Assembly (NCBI RefSeq): GCF_000151315.2
Contig: NW_011887296.1
Coordinates: forward strand, 1,512,998 to 1,576,997
From: Capsaspora owczarzaki ATCC 30864
Taxonomy: Eukaryota; Opisthokonta; Filasterea
Direction: 5' to 3'
DNA length: 64,000 nt
A program made the position numbers and the translations under genes. Below are positions 1 through 10,229 of the stretch, in pieces (position 1 is the first letter of the stretch; the number at the start of each line of letters is the position of its first letter). The notes beneath the pieces are model-generated. The model was not told the origin of the DNA and made no database searches. It was given only the letters and a program-made list of their open reading frames with translations.

Positions 1-958
1 CGGCGGGGTCGGACAGCGTGACTGTCAAGCGCAAATCGCGGTCGCTCACGACCCAAAAGCCTCGCGCACGCAGACGGGACGCCAGTGCGCGCAGATCGTC
101 GTCCGTCGGGACGTGGAACACAATGCCAAAGCAGTACCAGTGGTTGGCAATGGGGCGCGTGTTGTAGCCAAACTTGGTGTCGTTTCCTGGCACACCGAGC
201 TCGCCGTACAGTCGGACTTGAACGCGCTTCAGAATGTCGTCGACATTGGCAAAATCGATGGCAATGTTCTGGTTGTCGGCATTCTCGGCAGCAGCGCCAG
301 AAGCGGCGGCAGCAGCAGCAGCAGCGGAAGCGCCACCATCGCCAGCATCCTCCTCCTCGTCCTTGTCCTCATCATTGCCATCATTCAGCTCAGACGCGTA
401 GGCGTCCGGAATGAGGCGGGCAGGGACTGCGACCGTGCCAGGCTTTGGCTCGGCGGCAATAATCTCGGCGAGGGCGCGCTTGACGTCCGCGACACAAGCG
501 CGGATGGGCTCCATGCACTTCAGGGAAGCCTTCTGGTAGGACTTGCCAGAGACCTGGAGACGGCGGCCGTACAGCTCACCGTCATCCGCGCAGCCCAAAT
601 TTGTACCGTCAATCTTCTCGTAGCCGCGGAACTCGAGCGCGCCGCCCGGGAGCTGGGCTGCGAGGTGTGCAGGCTGGTACGTGTTACGCAGCCATCGCGC
701 GACCTGGCGCAGCGCGAGCGGCTTGCCCGTGCGGTACTCGAGTGTCCCGATTGCCTGGGCGAGCTCGCGCGCGCGCACCTTGCGATCGACGGCTGTCGCT
801 GCCGGGGCGCCCATCATGCTGCAGCTGCGGTGCTTGCGGTAGACGCGCTGGATGGCCACTGCGACCAGTCCCATCAGGCGAATGCGGTGCTCGAGCACAT
901 CGCGGCCAAACGCGAGGCCCAGATTGTCAAACGAGTTCCACTGCAGCGTATTGCTCAT
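1..958 (-). CDS. RNA ligase-like nucleotidyltransferase, 3' part beyond window
   Basis: The frame is open from ATG 958 to the window edge (319 codons), with the C-terminus outside. At about residue 115 it has a KIDGTN motif, matching nucleotidyltransferase motif I (KxDG) of ATP-dependent RNA and DNA ligases, where the Lys takes AMP. Shortly after comes ELYGRR, as in T4 Rnl2-type ligases. A YGEL motif (motif III) lies near residue 251 and an aromatic HWYCFG stretch (motif IIIa-like) near 270. These elements in order fit the RNA ligase family (Rnl2-like) that seals or repairs RNA. An acidic and Ala-rich insert separates motif I from motif III. The promoter side has a (CGT)n run just upstream of the ATG. 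Motifs IV and V would lie outside the window, so activity cannot be judged. Any ligase subfamily name would be a guess. Confidence 0.62.
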   Translation of the reverse strand, partial: MSNTLQWNSFDNLGLAFGRDVLEHRIRLMGLVAVAIQRVYRKHRSCSMMGAPAATAVDRKVRARELAQAIGTLEYRTGKPLALRQVARWLRNTYQPAHLAAQLPGGALEFRGYEKIDGTNLGCADDGELYGRRLQVSGKSYQKASLKCMEPIRACVADVKRALAEIIAAEPKPGTVAVPARLIPDAYASELNDGNDEDKDEEEDAGDGGASAAAAAAAASGAAAENADNQNIAIDFANVDDILKRVQVRLYGELGVPGNDTKFGYNTRPIANHWYCFGIVFHVPTDDDLRALASRLRARGFWVVSDRDLRLTVTLSDPA

Positions 959-1205
959 GTTCGTCGTCGTCGTCGTCGTCGTCGTTGTGTGTGCTCAGAA
1001 TGACTTGAGTTCAGTTCAATGAAGAATAAAAAATCTCTGCAAATAAAAATAAAAGCGTGATAAACTAAGAAATCAAGAAATCTGCATTGAAATAAAATAA
1101 AAGAGTGAGCTTTTTTAGTAGCGATCTTGAATGGCTTTTTATAGGAAAAGAAAAAAAAAAAAAAAAAAACTGACGCAATGTTGTTGCGTCATTGCGAATC
1201 CACTC

Positions 1206-3628
1206 TCAGCGACGCGATGACGACGACGACGAATGGGACGACGAATGGGACGACGAATGGGATGCGCTGCGATCGCCGCTTCGGCTGCTGGACGATCCGC
1301 TGTGGTGAGAATGGTGAGAGGAGGAGGAGGTGGAAGAAGACGAATGGCGCCAGGAAGAGGACGAGGAGGACGAGGAAGAATGGCGGCTCGAAGACGACGG
1401 CACACGCGAGCTATAGCCGAGAACCTTGTACTCGTTCTTGGGATCAAACACAGTGTACCCGTCATCCACGCCCTTCGAAGCATCGTGGGCGCGAACGAGC
1501 TCGTTCTCGCAATGCAGCGAATGCGCCATCCAATCCTTGCTCTTGACATCGTCAAAGGTGTCTGCTTGCTCGTCCGTCTCGAGGAAGGCAAGGGTCGACT
1601 GCGACGGATCAGCGTGCATCCGTGCATCGTCCATCGGAGCGGGCTCGGCGGAATTCGCGGCAGCGTCGCTTGGCAACGTTGTCAATTTGGTCTTGAACTT
1701 GCTGAGCATGGCCAATGCCTGGGCCTCCCGCTGCTCCTTGCTCATCTTCTTGGGACCGCTCTTGTACTTGTTCATCATGCTCTCGTACTCTGCCACGGCG
1801 GGGTCTGTCTCAGCGACAGAAGCATCGGCAGCCGCATCCGCCTTTTGTTGGCTGGCAGACTTTGCGGCTTTCGCGTTGCGAAGCTCTGCTTGAAGTAGAC
1901 GCGTTTGTTCCTTGATGGCGTCCAACCTGATGTTGGGGGGGGGGTGGGGGAAGCGATGATGGGAAGCGGAGGAGAAGACAAGATGAGGAAATCGAAGAAC
2001 AAGACACAACGTTTGGCACGGATCCACTGCAGATCAGCCGTCAAAACAAAGCAAGACATACTTGGATTTCTGAGCTTCGGGTGCGGATCCCGAAGGAGCT
2101 TCAGGGTCGACCGCTGGGCGCTTTCGAGACTCAGACTCAGCAACCGCCGCCGCAGCAGCGCTCGGGGCAGCAATGTCAGAGGCCCGCTCTTCCTCGTCTC
2201 TTTCAGACGCCAAACGCTTGGCGGTGGACACTGGCTCTATTGAGGAGCTTGCAGGGACCTACGAGATTTTTTTTAAAAAAACGGGAGTAGATACGAATCA
2301 GAAGTCAACTACACCTCAGCCTGAGCGATTGATTGCTCTTCGATCGCACTGCAGCATACCTGTCCAGATTTCAATGTCCGAGAGCTCGATTGAACTCGTG
2401 GATCATCCGTTAGCACATCATGACTGCTTTTGATCTTTTGAACGGCGGTGTCGGCCTGTTCATCGTCTTCAGCCTCTTCTCCGAACGACAGGAGCTTAAA
2501 GTTTCTAACGTCGCCAGTCGAGCAGTATTCAAACAGTGTCGCAAGACGTGAGTCAAGCAAAACTTGGTGACAAATACCAAAGGTTTGCTTGAAACTCACT
2601 TTGTCGCCTTGACTTGGTTGGCTTTTTTGCGTTCTTCGGCTTCCTTGGCTTTCCTTAGCTCTTCCAACTCGCGCTCGCGCCGTTGTTGCGCAATCTCTGG
2701 TCGTTGCACAATGTCGTCGAAGGGCAGTTCAACCATGTCGACGCCCAGAATCTTGATCGGGTACATTGGGCGATCGTCTTTATCAACCGGTGTTTCGCCA
2801 ATCTTGAGGACGTTATAGATGGTATCACCAGTGACCTATCGATGAAGCAAGGGAATTCGTGAACAGGTGAACAGGCGGGGTGGGGGGTGGGCAAAAATGA
2901 AGTGAGCACATAGATTGGCGGGAAATGGCGTGCATTTGGTCGAGCCTTTCGCCACTCGGCATTGATCGCAGCCGCAAAACTCGGTCGACCCAATACTGGT
3001 ACCGACTGAGACGCGCTTAGATTGTATCTCAGTCACTACGACTCGTTCCCCGCCCCTTCCTTCACGCTTTTGCTGCCTGCAAACAGCACAAACCGCCTCT
3101 ACCTTTGCAAAGAGCGTGTGCTTCTTGTCGAGCTCCTCCGCCTTGTCCAGCGTGATGAAGAACTGGCTGCGATTGTCGTTGGGACCTGTCGTTGCCATCC
3201 CAAGCAGTCCGCGCCGCGTGAATCGCAGCCGCGAGTGAAACTCGTCCTTGAACGGCTCTCCAAACGCCGACTCGCCGCCTATAAACACACACACACACTC
3301 ATGAGTGAGTAGCAAAGCTCTGCAGTTGAACGATGTGCTCGAGTCGGTCTCAGATCGAGAGAGTGTGAGAGAGAGATCGACCCGGGTCCAAAGCGATCAA
3401 CGTTGTACCTTCGCCAGTGTTGGACGGATCGCCGGCCTGGACGATGAACTTGTCGACCACTCTGAAGAAGCAGCAGCCGTCGTAGTAGCCATCGACGCAC
3501 AGCTGGGCAAAGTTCCGTACGGCGCGCGGGGCTTCCTTTGGCCAGAACTCGACCTCGATCGGGCCGCTCGTCGTCCGCAGCACGACTTTGCCTTTGGTCG
3601 GCGGCTCCATCACGTAGATTGCAGACAT
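1206..3628 (-). CDS. CWC27: Spliceosome-associated cyclophilin CWC27
   Basis: Six exons: 3409-3628, 3103-3278, 2835-2600, 2504-2360, 2258-2062, 1926-1206; total 1695 nt, 564 aa. The N-terminal ~180 residues are a cyclophilin domain starting MSAIYVMEPPTKGKV, as in CWC27/NY-CO-10, with the AGDPSNTGEGG and FKDEFHSRLRF motifs typical of this subfamily. After it come the diagnostic FDDIVQR and NFKLLSFGEEAEDDE stretches, then a coiled linker and a YESMMNKYK helix. The tail is Ser/Arg/His-rich and RS-like. CWC27 joins the activated spliceosome (Bact) with CWC22. The family usually has a non-canonical active site, so isomerase activity should not be assumed. All splice sites are GT-AG and join in phase. 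A (TC)n run lies about 230 bp upstream of the start. Confidence 0.93.
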
Positions 3629-3857
3629 TTTGATTAGATGGGGAGGAGAGAGAGAGAGAGCGAAAGCGCAACAGAACAATAATAAGAATAGTGTGAAGGA
3701 GAAGCGAAGCAATAAAATCTGAGAATGAAACAAAGGAAGACTGGATTTGGGCAAAGAGTCTGAGATTTGGAACGACGTAAAATCCAGTTCTGAGCAACAC
3801 TTGAGCTCCAAAACCAAAAACCGACAGCACAGCACAGCACAGCACAATGCAGTACAG

Positions 3858-3859
3858 TA

Positions 3860-3894
<35 letters not shown>
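3858..3894. repeat. CT dinucleotide repeat
   Basis: A near-perfect CT run lies between the start of CWC27 (minus, 3628) and the start of EI24 (plus, 4029). In this divergent 400-bp promoter it could act as a GAGA-like element or simply be a microsatellite. Confidence 0.7.
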
Positions 3895-4028
3895 CACACA
3901 CCATCCATCCAATCTCACGATCAAGCCTCCCCACCCCTAACGTATTGTCGTTTTATTCAATTCTGAATTATGCTTTTCTTGCCACACACAGTGCTCATCA
4001 TCACTCTTCCATTTGTTCTCTCCGTTGA

Positions 4029-5793
4029 ATGGCGCTTCGGCTGGTGACGTGCGCTGGCCTCGGCGTTGTCGACGCACTCTCGCTCGCTGTGCCCGTCCGC
4101 GTGCTGCTCGCCTCAAAGACAGTCCAGACGAGCGCCATCAAGTGCGTCGTGCTCAACGGCATTCTGTTCATGGGCAGCCTGTTCATGTTCGCCTTCATCA
4201 TCAGAGTGAGTTGCCGGGTTTTTGGCTGTGCTCCTCGTTCGTTTCGTTACTCTTGTCAGATTACCATTGCATTGCATTACCATTGCAAAAGGGGGCTCAA
4301 GTCGTTTCGCTCAAACATGGAACATTGGAACACTTTTCAAATCGTGATGAGCATTCATTGATTGAAAGTGAACGGAGGAACGCTCAGGAATACAAACCCC
4401 AACCTTTTGACTGTTTCGTTCGGCTGTCTGACCAATGTTGCTCTCTCGGTTTTTTTTGATTGGGTTGGTATGAATATACAGCCATTACTTGGTCTCGTGC
4501 TACCGTCGTCGTCAAGCGCGGAAACAGACGGCGATGCGAAACGAATTCAAGACACAATCACCTACTTTGACTTTGCATTGGTAAGTTTGCAACGGATTTT
4601 GTTTTCTTGTCGGACAGCGTCAAAGTGCTCGTTGCATCCTGCAGCACAGAGAGGCGGATTTGTGCGAGGAGTGAGATGACGTGTTGAGCTCTATGGCTCT
4701 TGTTCTGTTGGAAGATGAATTGATCTTCCAAGTTGTCCAAGCTGTCCAAGTTGTGCTGTGCTGATCCTGTGAATCAAACTTGTCACTCGTACAGACCGCC
4801 ATTTACCATCTGTTCTGGGTCTACCCGATCTACTGCCTGAGCTTCATTCTCAACAGGTTTGGCACGCATGATTGAAGAAGACTGTTTGTTTTGCTTCCTG
4901 CTTCTCGTCAAGCTGACCTGTTTGAATGGAAACACAGTATTTGGTATCAGGATATTGCCGATGCAGCATATGCTCATCAAGTGGGCAAGCCAACAGCTGT
5001 ACGAACAGAGTAAGTTCTGCAGCGATTATGAATGGTGCTCTGATGATTGGCGCAAACTTGTTCTTCTCCCCTTGCGTGTTTGGTCGAAATCGTCTTCTCG
5101 TGCAGAGGAAAATCCATCGTTACGCTGATCAGCCAACGTGTTGGCGACGAGATCTACCGTTCCATTATGCAGCTGGTCATGGTGGTTCAAATCGCCATGA
5201 TTCATTTCATTCCGCTGATTGGTCCATATGCGAGTTTCCTGCTCATGGCGTGGCTCTACTCCATGTACTGCTTTGAGTGAGTTTTTTTCTACCATTCCAG
5301 GGCTGTGTTTCGTTTTGGCAAAAGCCGCGCGAGACTGACCATTCGCGAACAAAACGAACGGGGTCCCCCTGTCTCCTCTTCTCTCGCATAGGTACAAATG
5401 GATCAATGAGGGTCAATCTCTGGACCAACGAGTGGCGTACTTTGAGGAGCACTGGGCGTATCTCGCAGGATTTGGTACAGTTTTGTTGCGCTGGTGGGTT
5501 TTTTTTTAATGATTTCGCTCTCACTCATGTTCCCACGCAATCCCTCAGGTACTCCATTCGCCGCCCTCACCTTCTTCTTTCCCCAGTTCATTGGCGCGGG
5601 GCTGTTTGCCCTTGCCTTCCCGGGATTCATCATCATGGCCAACTCGGCCTCGCCAGTCAAGCCGCTGCCCGAGGAGGCTCCCGCCCTCCGTCGGATTCCA
5701 ATGCTCTATGTCGGCAAGCAGGTCACTGCCTGGCTGATTTACAACCACTTTTTCTTCCCTCGCCGCGGAGGCAGCCAGCAACCTCGACGATAG
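4029..5793 (+). CDS. EI24: EI24 / EPG-4 family ER membrane protein
   Basis: Seven exons: 4029-4205, 4482-4580, 4795-4856, 4938-5009, 5106-5276, 5392-5474, 5549-5793. Every join keeps phase. The family core is clear: SIWYQDIAD (human NAIWFQDIAD), ISQRVGDEIYRSI, then hydrophobic spans ending MYCFEYKWINEG (human LYCFEYRWFNKG), then FEEHWAYLAGFGTP and a final hydrophobic block. The protein has several membrane segments, as expected for an ER-resident protein needed for autophagy (EPG-4 in worm, EI24 in mammals). It is shorter at the N-terminus than the human protein; the ATG at 4029 opens directly into the first hydrophobic segment and no upstream coding exon was seen. The C-terminal residues are basic. 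Confidence 0.9.
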
Positions 5794-5938
5794 GAGCCCC
5801 TCGTTTCTCTATCATCTATCAAACACCCCCCAAACTCATTTCCTAACCAATATACCAAATCCAATAATTACCCATGCGTCTCTCTTTCTCGTTGTTCCAA
5901 TCCCAATCTTCTCAGAGCTCAGTCTCTCATTTTCTCCA

Positions 5939-8900
5939 ATGTCAATCTCGTTTGCCTCGCTTGTGGAGGAGTCTTCGCAGCTGACGCAGCAGGAGGACGA
6001 GCTGCCCATCATCGAGCATGGTCCTGAGCAAGTGGAGCACGTCTCCCGCAAGCTCCTTGCCAAGACCCAGCGGACGCTCGACACCACCCAGCAGACCAAA
6101 GCGTAAAGCAGAGTGCAGAGTGCCGAAACTCCAACTGAAACTCGGTTGTTGTTTGCATGCGACCCTTCTTCGATGGAACCGACCTCTGCGCGTTCAATGG
6201 GACTGAGTGGCGCTTGCTGTGCTGGCCATTTGGGAGCGAGCGGAGGGAACTGAGAATGGCGGGAAAGGGAAAGGAGAGAAAAGGGCGCGAAAAATGGAGA
6301 GATCGCCATATGGAATAGCGGATTGAACGTTTTGCTTTGCGTTTGTGCCAGGCAGAGGCGGGGGGAAGGGGGGGGGGGGAAGGGGCGGAGGGAGAGAGCA
6401 ACGCGCAGATGTTGGGGTAGGGAGAACACGATGGGGTGAAGCGGAGGAGGAGAGGCGCGCGCGGGGAAGAGCAATAGAACAGCAAGAGCAATGGAAGAAT
6501 GGAAGGAGAGATTGACAATGGGAAAGGACCACCTTGGGCCTCATGCGAACTTGACACGCTGCGACGAGGTCACAGGATTGGGCATTCTCACGAAAGATTG
6601 GGACGACAGGGAAAAGCAGAGGGGTGGGGGAGAGACGACGCTGGATGAGATCAACTTGCACTTTGTTGGCTGCTTCGTTCATCCCTCTTGGTTGACCACA
6701 CGGTGCAAAAAAAGTCTCAACGTACTGTGCTTGTTCGATTCTGATTCTTTGATTCAGACATTACTTGCTGGCGACCCGCGGATTCGATGCAGACAAGTAC
6801 ACGAGGAATCTCAACTCGATTTCGCTCGCCACGTTCGAGCCACTCGAGCCAATTGGTGACACGGACATTCAGTCCTTCCTTCGCCACGAGCACGAAATGC
6901 TCATTCTCACTGCTGTCGAGGAGGCCAAGCGGAACGTGAGTCGACCCTGGTTTGTGACGAGTACTCTATGAATTTGTGCTCACCAACCCAACGTTTTGCT
7001 GCTTGTCTTTCGTCGAGCAGACTGTCTTGCAATTTAACAATAACTTTGTTCGCGGGCTCGAAGACGACTGGGAGCGCGTCAAGAAGCAGCTCGAAGCATA
7101 CCACCCACGCTTGAGCGTGCTCGATGCCGTGCCAATGGATGTGAAGGTGAGCCCGATTCTCGCAACCTGTGTCCACCTTTTTGTTTTTTTCTTGTGGAAG
7201 ACTAACACACGCACTCCATCACGAAATGATTTATGCGCAGGCCCGAAACGCTGTGAACGATTCCTTCATCAGCCAAACGCGCTCCAGCAGCATGACCCCC
7301 GTCATGACTCGTTACAGCCGCATTGTCACTGCGCTCAACGACTATCGCCTTCAAAACAAGCCCGTGGATGTCATGACCCAATTCCGCATCAACGCCGCCC
7401 AGCAAATCGAAGCGCAGGTACAGTGTCGTCGAGCCCTCGCTCTACTTTTTTTCTTCCTTGTTTTTCTTCTCTTTTCTGATTTTTTTTTTGGTTGGTTGGG
7501 TTTTCAATTTCTCGTTTTCAGAGCACGCGACAAATCTGCGACTTGTGGCAGCTGCTCGCATGCATGGCCGGTGAAGTGCAGTACCAGGACGGAAAGTTTG
7601 TACGCAGCGCGCAGCCGCCGCAGGAGGGCTCGTTGCAGGACGCCTACCTCAAGTCTGACTTGCAGCTTCGCCGCTCGTTTGTGATGGGCGCCCGTCACTT
7701 CCTTGGTGTTCAGTATCACGAGATGATTGGCACGCAACTCACACGCCTCAAAGTCAGCCGCAGCCAACCGCCATCGTTTGTGGCGGACGTGCGCAGCTAC
7801 GTGCAGGCTGTGATTGTGCCGCAGCTACGGCAGATGCTGCCCCATTTGAACATGTTTGATCCCGATGATTCAAACCTGCCAGTCTGGGCCGTCATCTTTT
7901 ACTGCATGCGGTGCGAGCGCTTTGACTGCGCTCGTGACGTGGCCGCGCTCAACCCGAAGACCAGCGAGTTTGCCAACTATCTTAACGAGTACCTCAGCTC
8001 TGAGGACAACCGCCTGGGACCGCAGTCGTCCAACCGTCTCACCTCGCTCTACCGCAAGGAGTTTGGTCTGCGTGCATCGGTCCTGAATGCCGACCCTTTC
8101 AAGAAGGCGGCCATCAACATCATTTGCCGCTGCGACGTGTCCCCCGCCGTCTTTGAAGATCGTGCTTACATTCGCAACATTCAAGATTACATGTGGATGG
8201 AGCTCGTGCTCACCCGCGAGACCGAAATGGACACGGCCAACGAGACGCACTACTCGCTGCACAACTTGCAGGCAAAGCTCCTCAAGTGGGCGCCGGCGCA
8301 CTTTAAGACTGAGCTGTCTTACTTCCACGCGCTTATTCTCAGCGCTCAGTTCGAGACGGCCGTCAACTTTTTGCGCGACGTCAGTGCTTTCTTTGTCGAG
8401 GCGGTTCATTTTGCTGCCGCTCTGAATTATTACGGCCTTCTTCGCGCTCCACGCTCCATCGATGCGCCAATGTGTAAGTTGTGGGTTTTTTGTTGTTTTT
8501 GAGTGCCATCAAGTGGCTCAGAAAGAAGAGCACTGATAGTTTGGTCCCGTCTTTTCTTTGCTTTTTTTTTTTTTTTTTTTTTTTGCGTGCTCTTGCTCCA
8601 GTCTCTTCCGTCACTGCCGATTCTGCGCCAACGTTCAACTATGCTCAGCTGATTGCTGGCTATGCCAACTCGTTCGCGCGCACCAATAGTGACGACGCAC
8701 TCGAGTACCTGTTCCTGCTCAACCGCATGCCCGCTCCAGAGTCCTTGACTTCGCGCATTCCGAAGTCCGCGTCCTTCCCGCAACCGCTGACTGCCTTCCA
8801 TCTTGCCTTCCGGGATTTGGCTCTCGAAACGAAGGACTTTGACACTCTTTTGCTCAACACGACGCCGGAAGGCGCTGTTCGGGTAGGTTGCGTGGTTGTG

Positions 8901-10010
8901 GAGGTGATTTTTTGCAGCCGAAGAGCGCTGGATGGCATTCGATACTCACCGGCAGCGCTTGATCAAAACAGACACGCGGTCACATTAAGCGCTTCGTGCA
9001 GAGCGATAACGAGGCCAAGTTCTTGACCAGGTTGATTGCAGAAGACTGTCTTGCCATGGGCAAGTTCGAGGATGCCGTCCGATTGCACGATTTGGCCACG
9101 GTACGAGCTGGTTTTTTTTTTTTTTTTTTTTTTGCCGATCAAGTACATCCACATCGGTTTCTGGTATGATTTGCTCACATGATCATTCGGCACTCGTTTG
9201 TTAGGATTATGAGCGAGTGCTCGAGCTGCTCAACCGTGAGCTCCGAAACGTGCTCGTCTCCTCCTCGGGCCACGGCTCACATCGTGCTCGTGTCAAGGAC
9301 CTTGCTCGGCAGATCGACGAGGCATACCAGAACATTCCCCACGTCAACGAGCAGGTTGGCACCTTGCGACTGCTTCGTAACTTGATGGAATTTTTCGACC
9401 TGTTCCACAACCAGCAGTATGAGCAAGCTCTTCAGGTACTGGTCTCAATTCGTTTTTGTCATTTTTGTGTGTGCTTTTGGAAGGCACGTGCACGCAAGGG
9501 AACTGCTTTCCTTTTGCTTACTGTCTTGTGTGACCAATGTTCCTCCCCTCTCCCCGCAGCTTCTCGATGCTCTCAGCCTCTTGCCACGCGAACCTGAGTC
9601 GGCTGGCGAAAAGCTCAGCAATGCCAAGCAATTGCCGGCCGAGGTCCAAAGCAATATTCCGGAACTTGTGCTTGCGGCCATGACCATTTATTTCAAAATG
9701 TTTTTCGCCGCGCGCCAACACCAGCGCTCTTTCCGTGCGTCCGATGGTGGTACCAACCAGGTAATACATTGTCGTTGCAATCGAGGTGTTACACTCCACA
9801 CAGGCCCAGCGCATTTTGCCCAATCTGCCTCCTCACTTTCACTTTCACTTTTGCCTTTGCCTTTGCCTTTTTTCCTTTTTTTTTGTTCAGCTGCTGGACG
9901 AGTACCGCCGACGTGCTGATGGTTTGATGGACTTTGCCGGGCGCATGTCTGAGGTCATGTCAGGCACGATGAATGCGCGACTCACCAACATGCACGCGCA
10001 AATGGGCTGA
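5939..10010 (+). CDS. NUP93: Nucleoporin NUP93 / Nic96
   Basis: Ten exons: 5939-6102, 6758-6935, 7021-7146, 7241-7417, 7522-8473, 8602-8882, 8972-9100, 9205-9435, 9560-9760, 9891-10010; 2559 nt, 852 aa (human 819). The match runs end to end: an N-terminal coiled segment, TFEPLEPIGDTDIQSFLR (human TFEPLEPVKDTDIQGFL), PVWAVIFYCMRC, NIICRCDVS, LILSAQFETAVNFL, LEYLFLLNRM and a C-terminal MDFAGRM-NARL block. Nic96/NUP93 is an alpha-solenoid scaffold of the inner ring of the nuclear pore that holds the channel nucleoporins through its N-terminal helix. Intron 1 (6103-6757) is the longest and purine-rich. The other introns are 80-150 bp with poly(T) tracts. The start is the first ATG in frame with the conserved N-terminus, about 145 bp after the EI24 stop. 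Confidence 0.95.
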
Positions 10011-10229
10011 GACGTTAGATTTTTTGTTACAACATGAAAAAAGAAGGAAAAAAAAAAAAAACTACAACAGTCGAATAATAAAACGAACAATGCTCCAAAG
10101 CACAAACTCCAAGTCAAATAACAAGCAAACACGCACGAAGCGAACATGCACCACAGCACAATCGTAAAGTCAAATCTTAAGCGAACATGCACCAAAGCAC
10201 AAACTCCCCCCCCCCTTTTTTTTTGTTTT

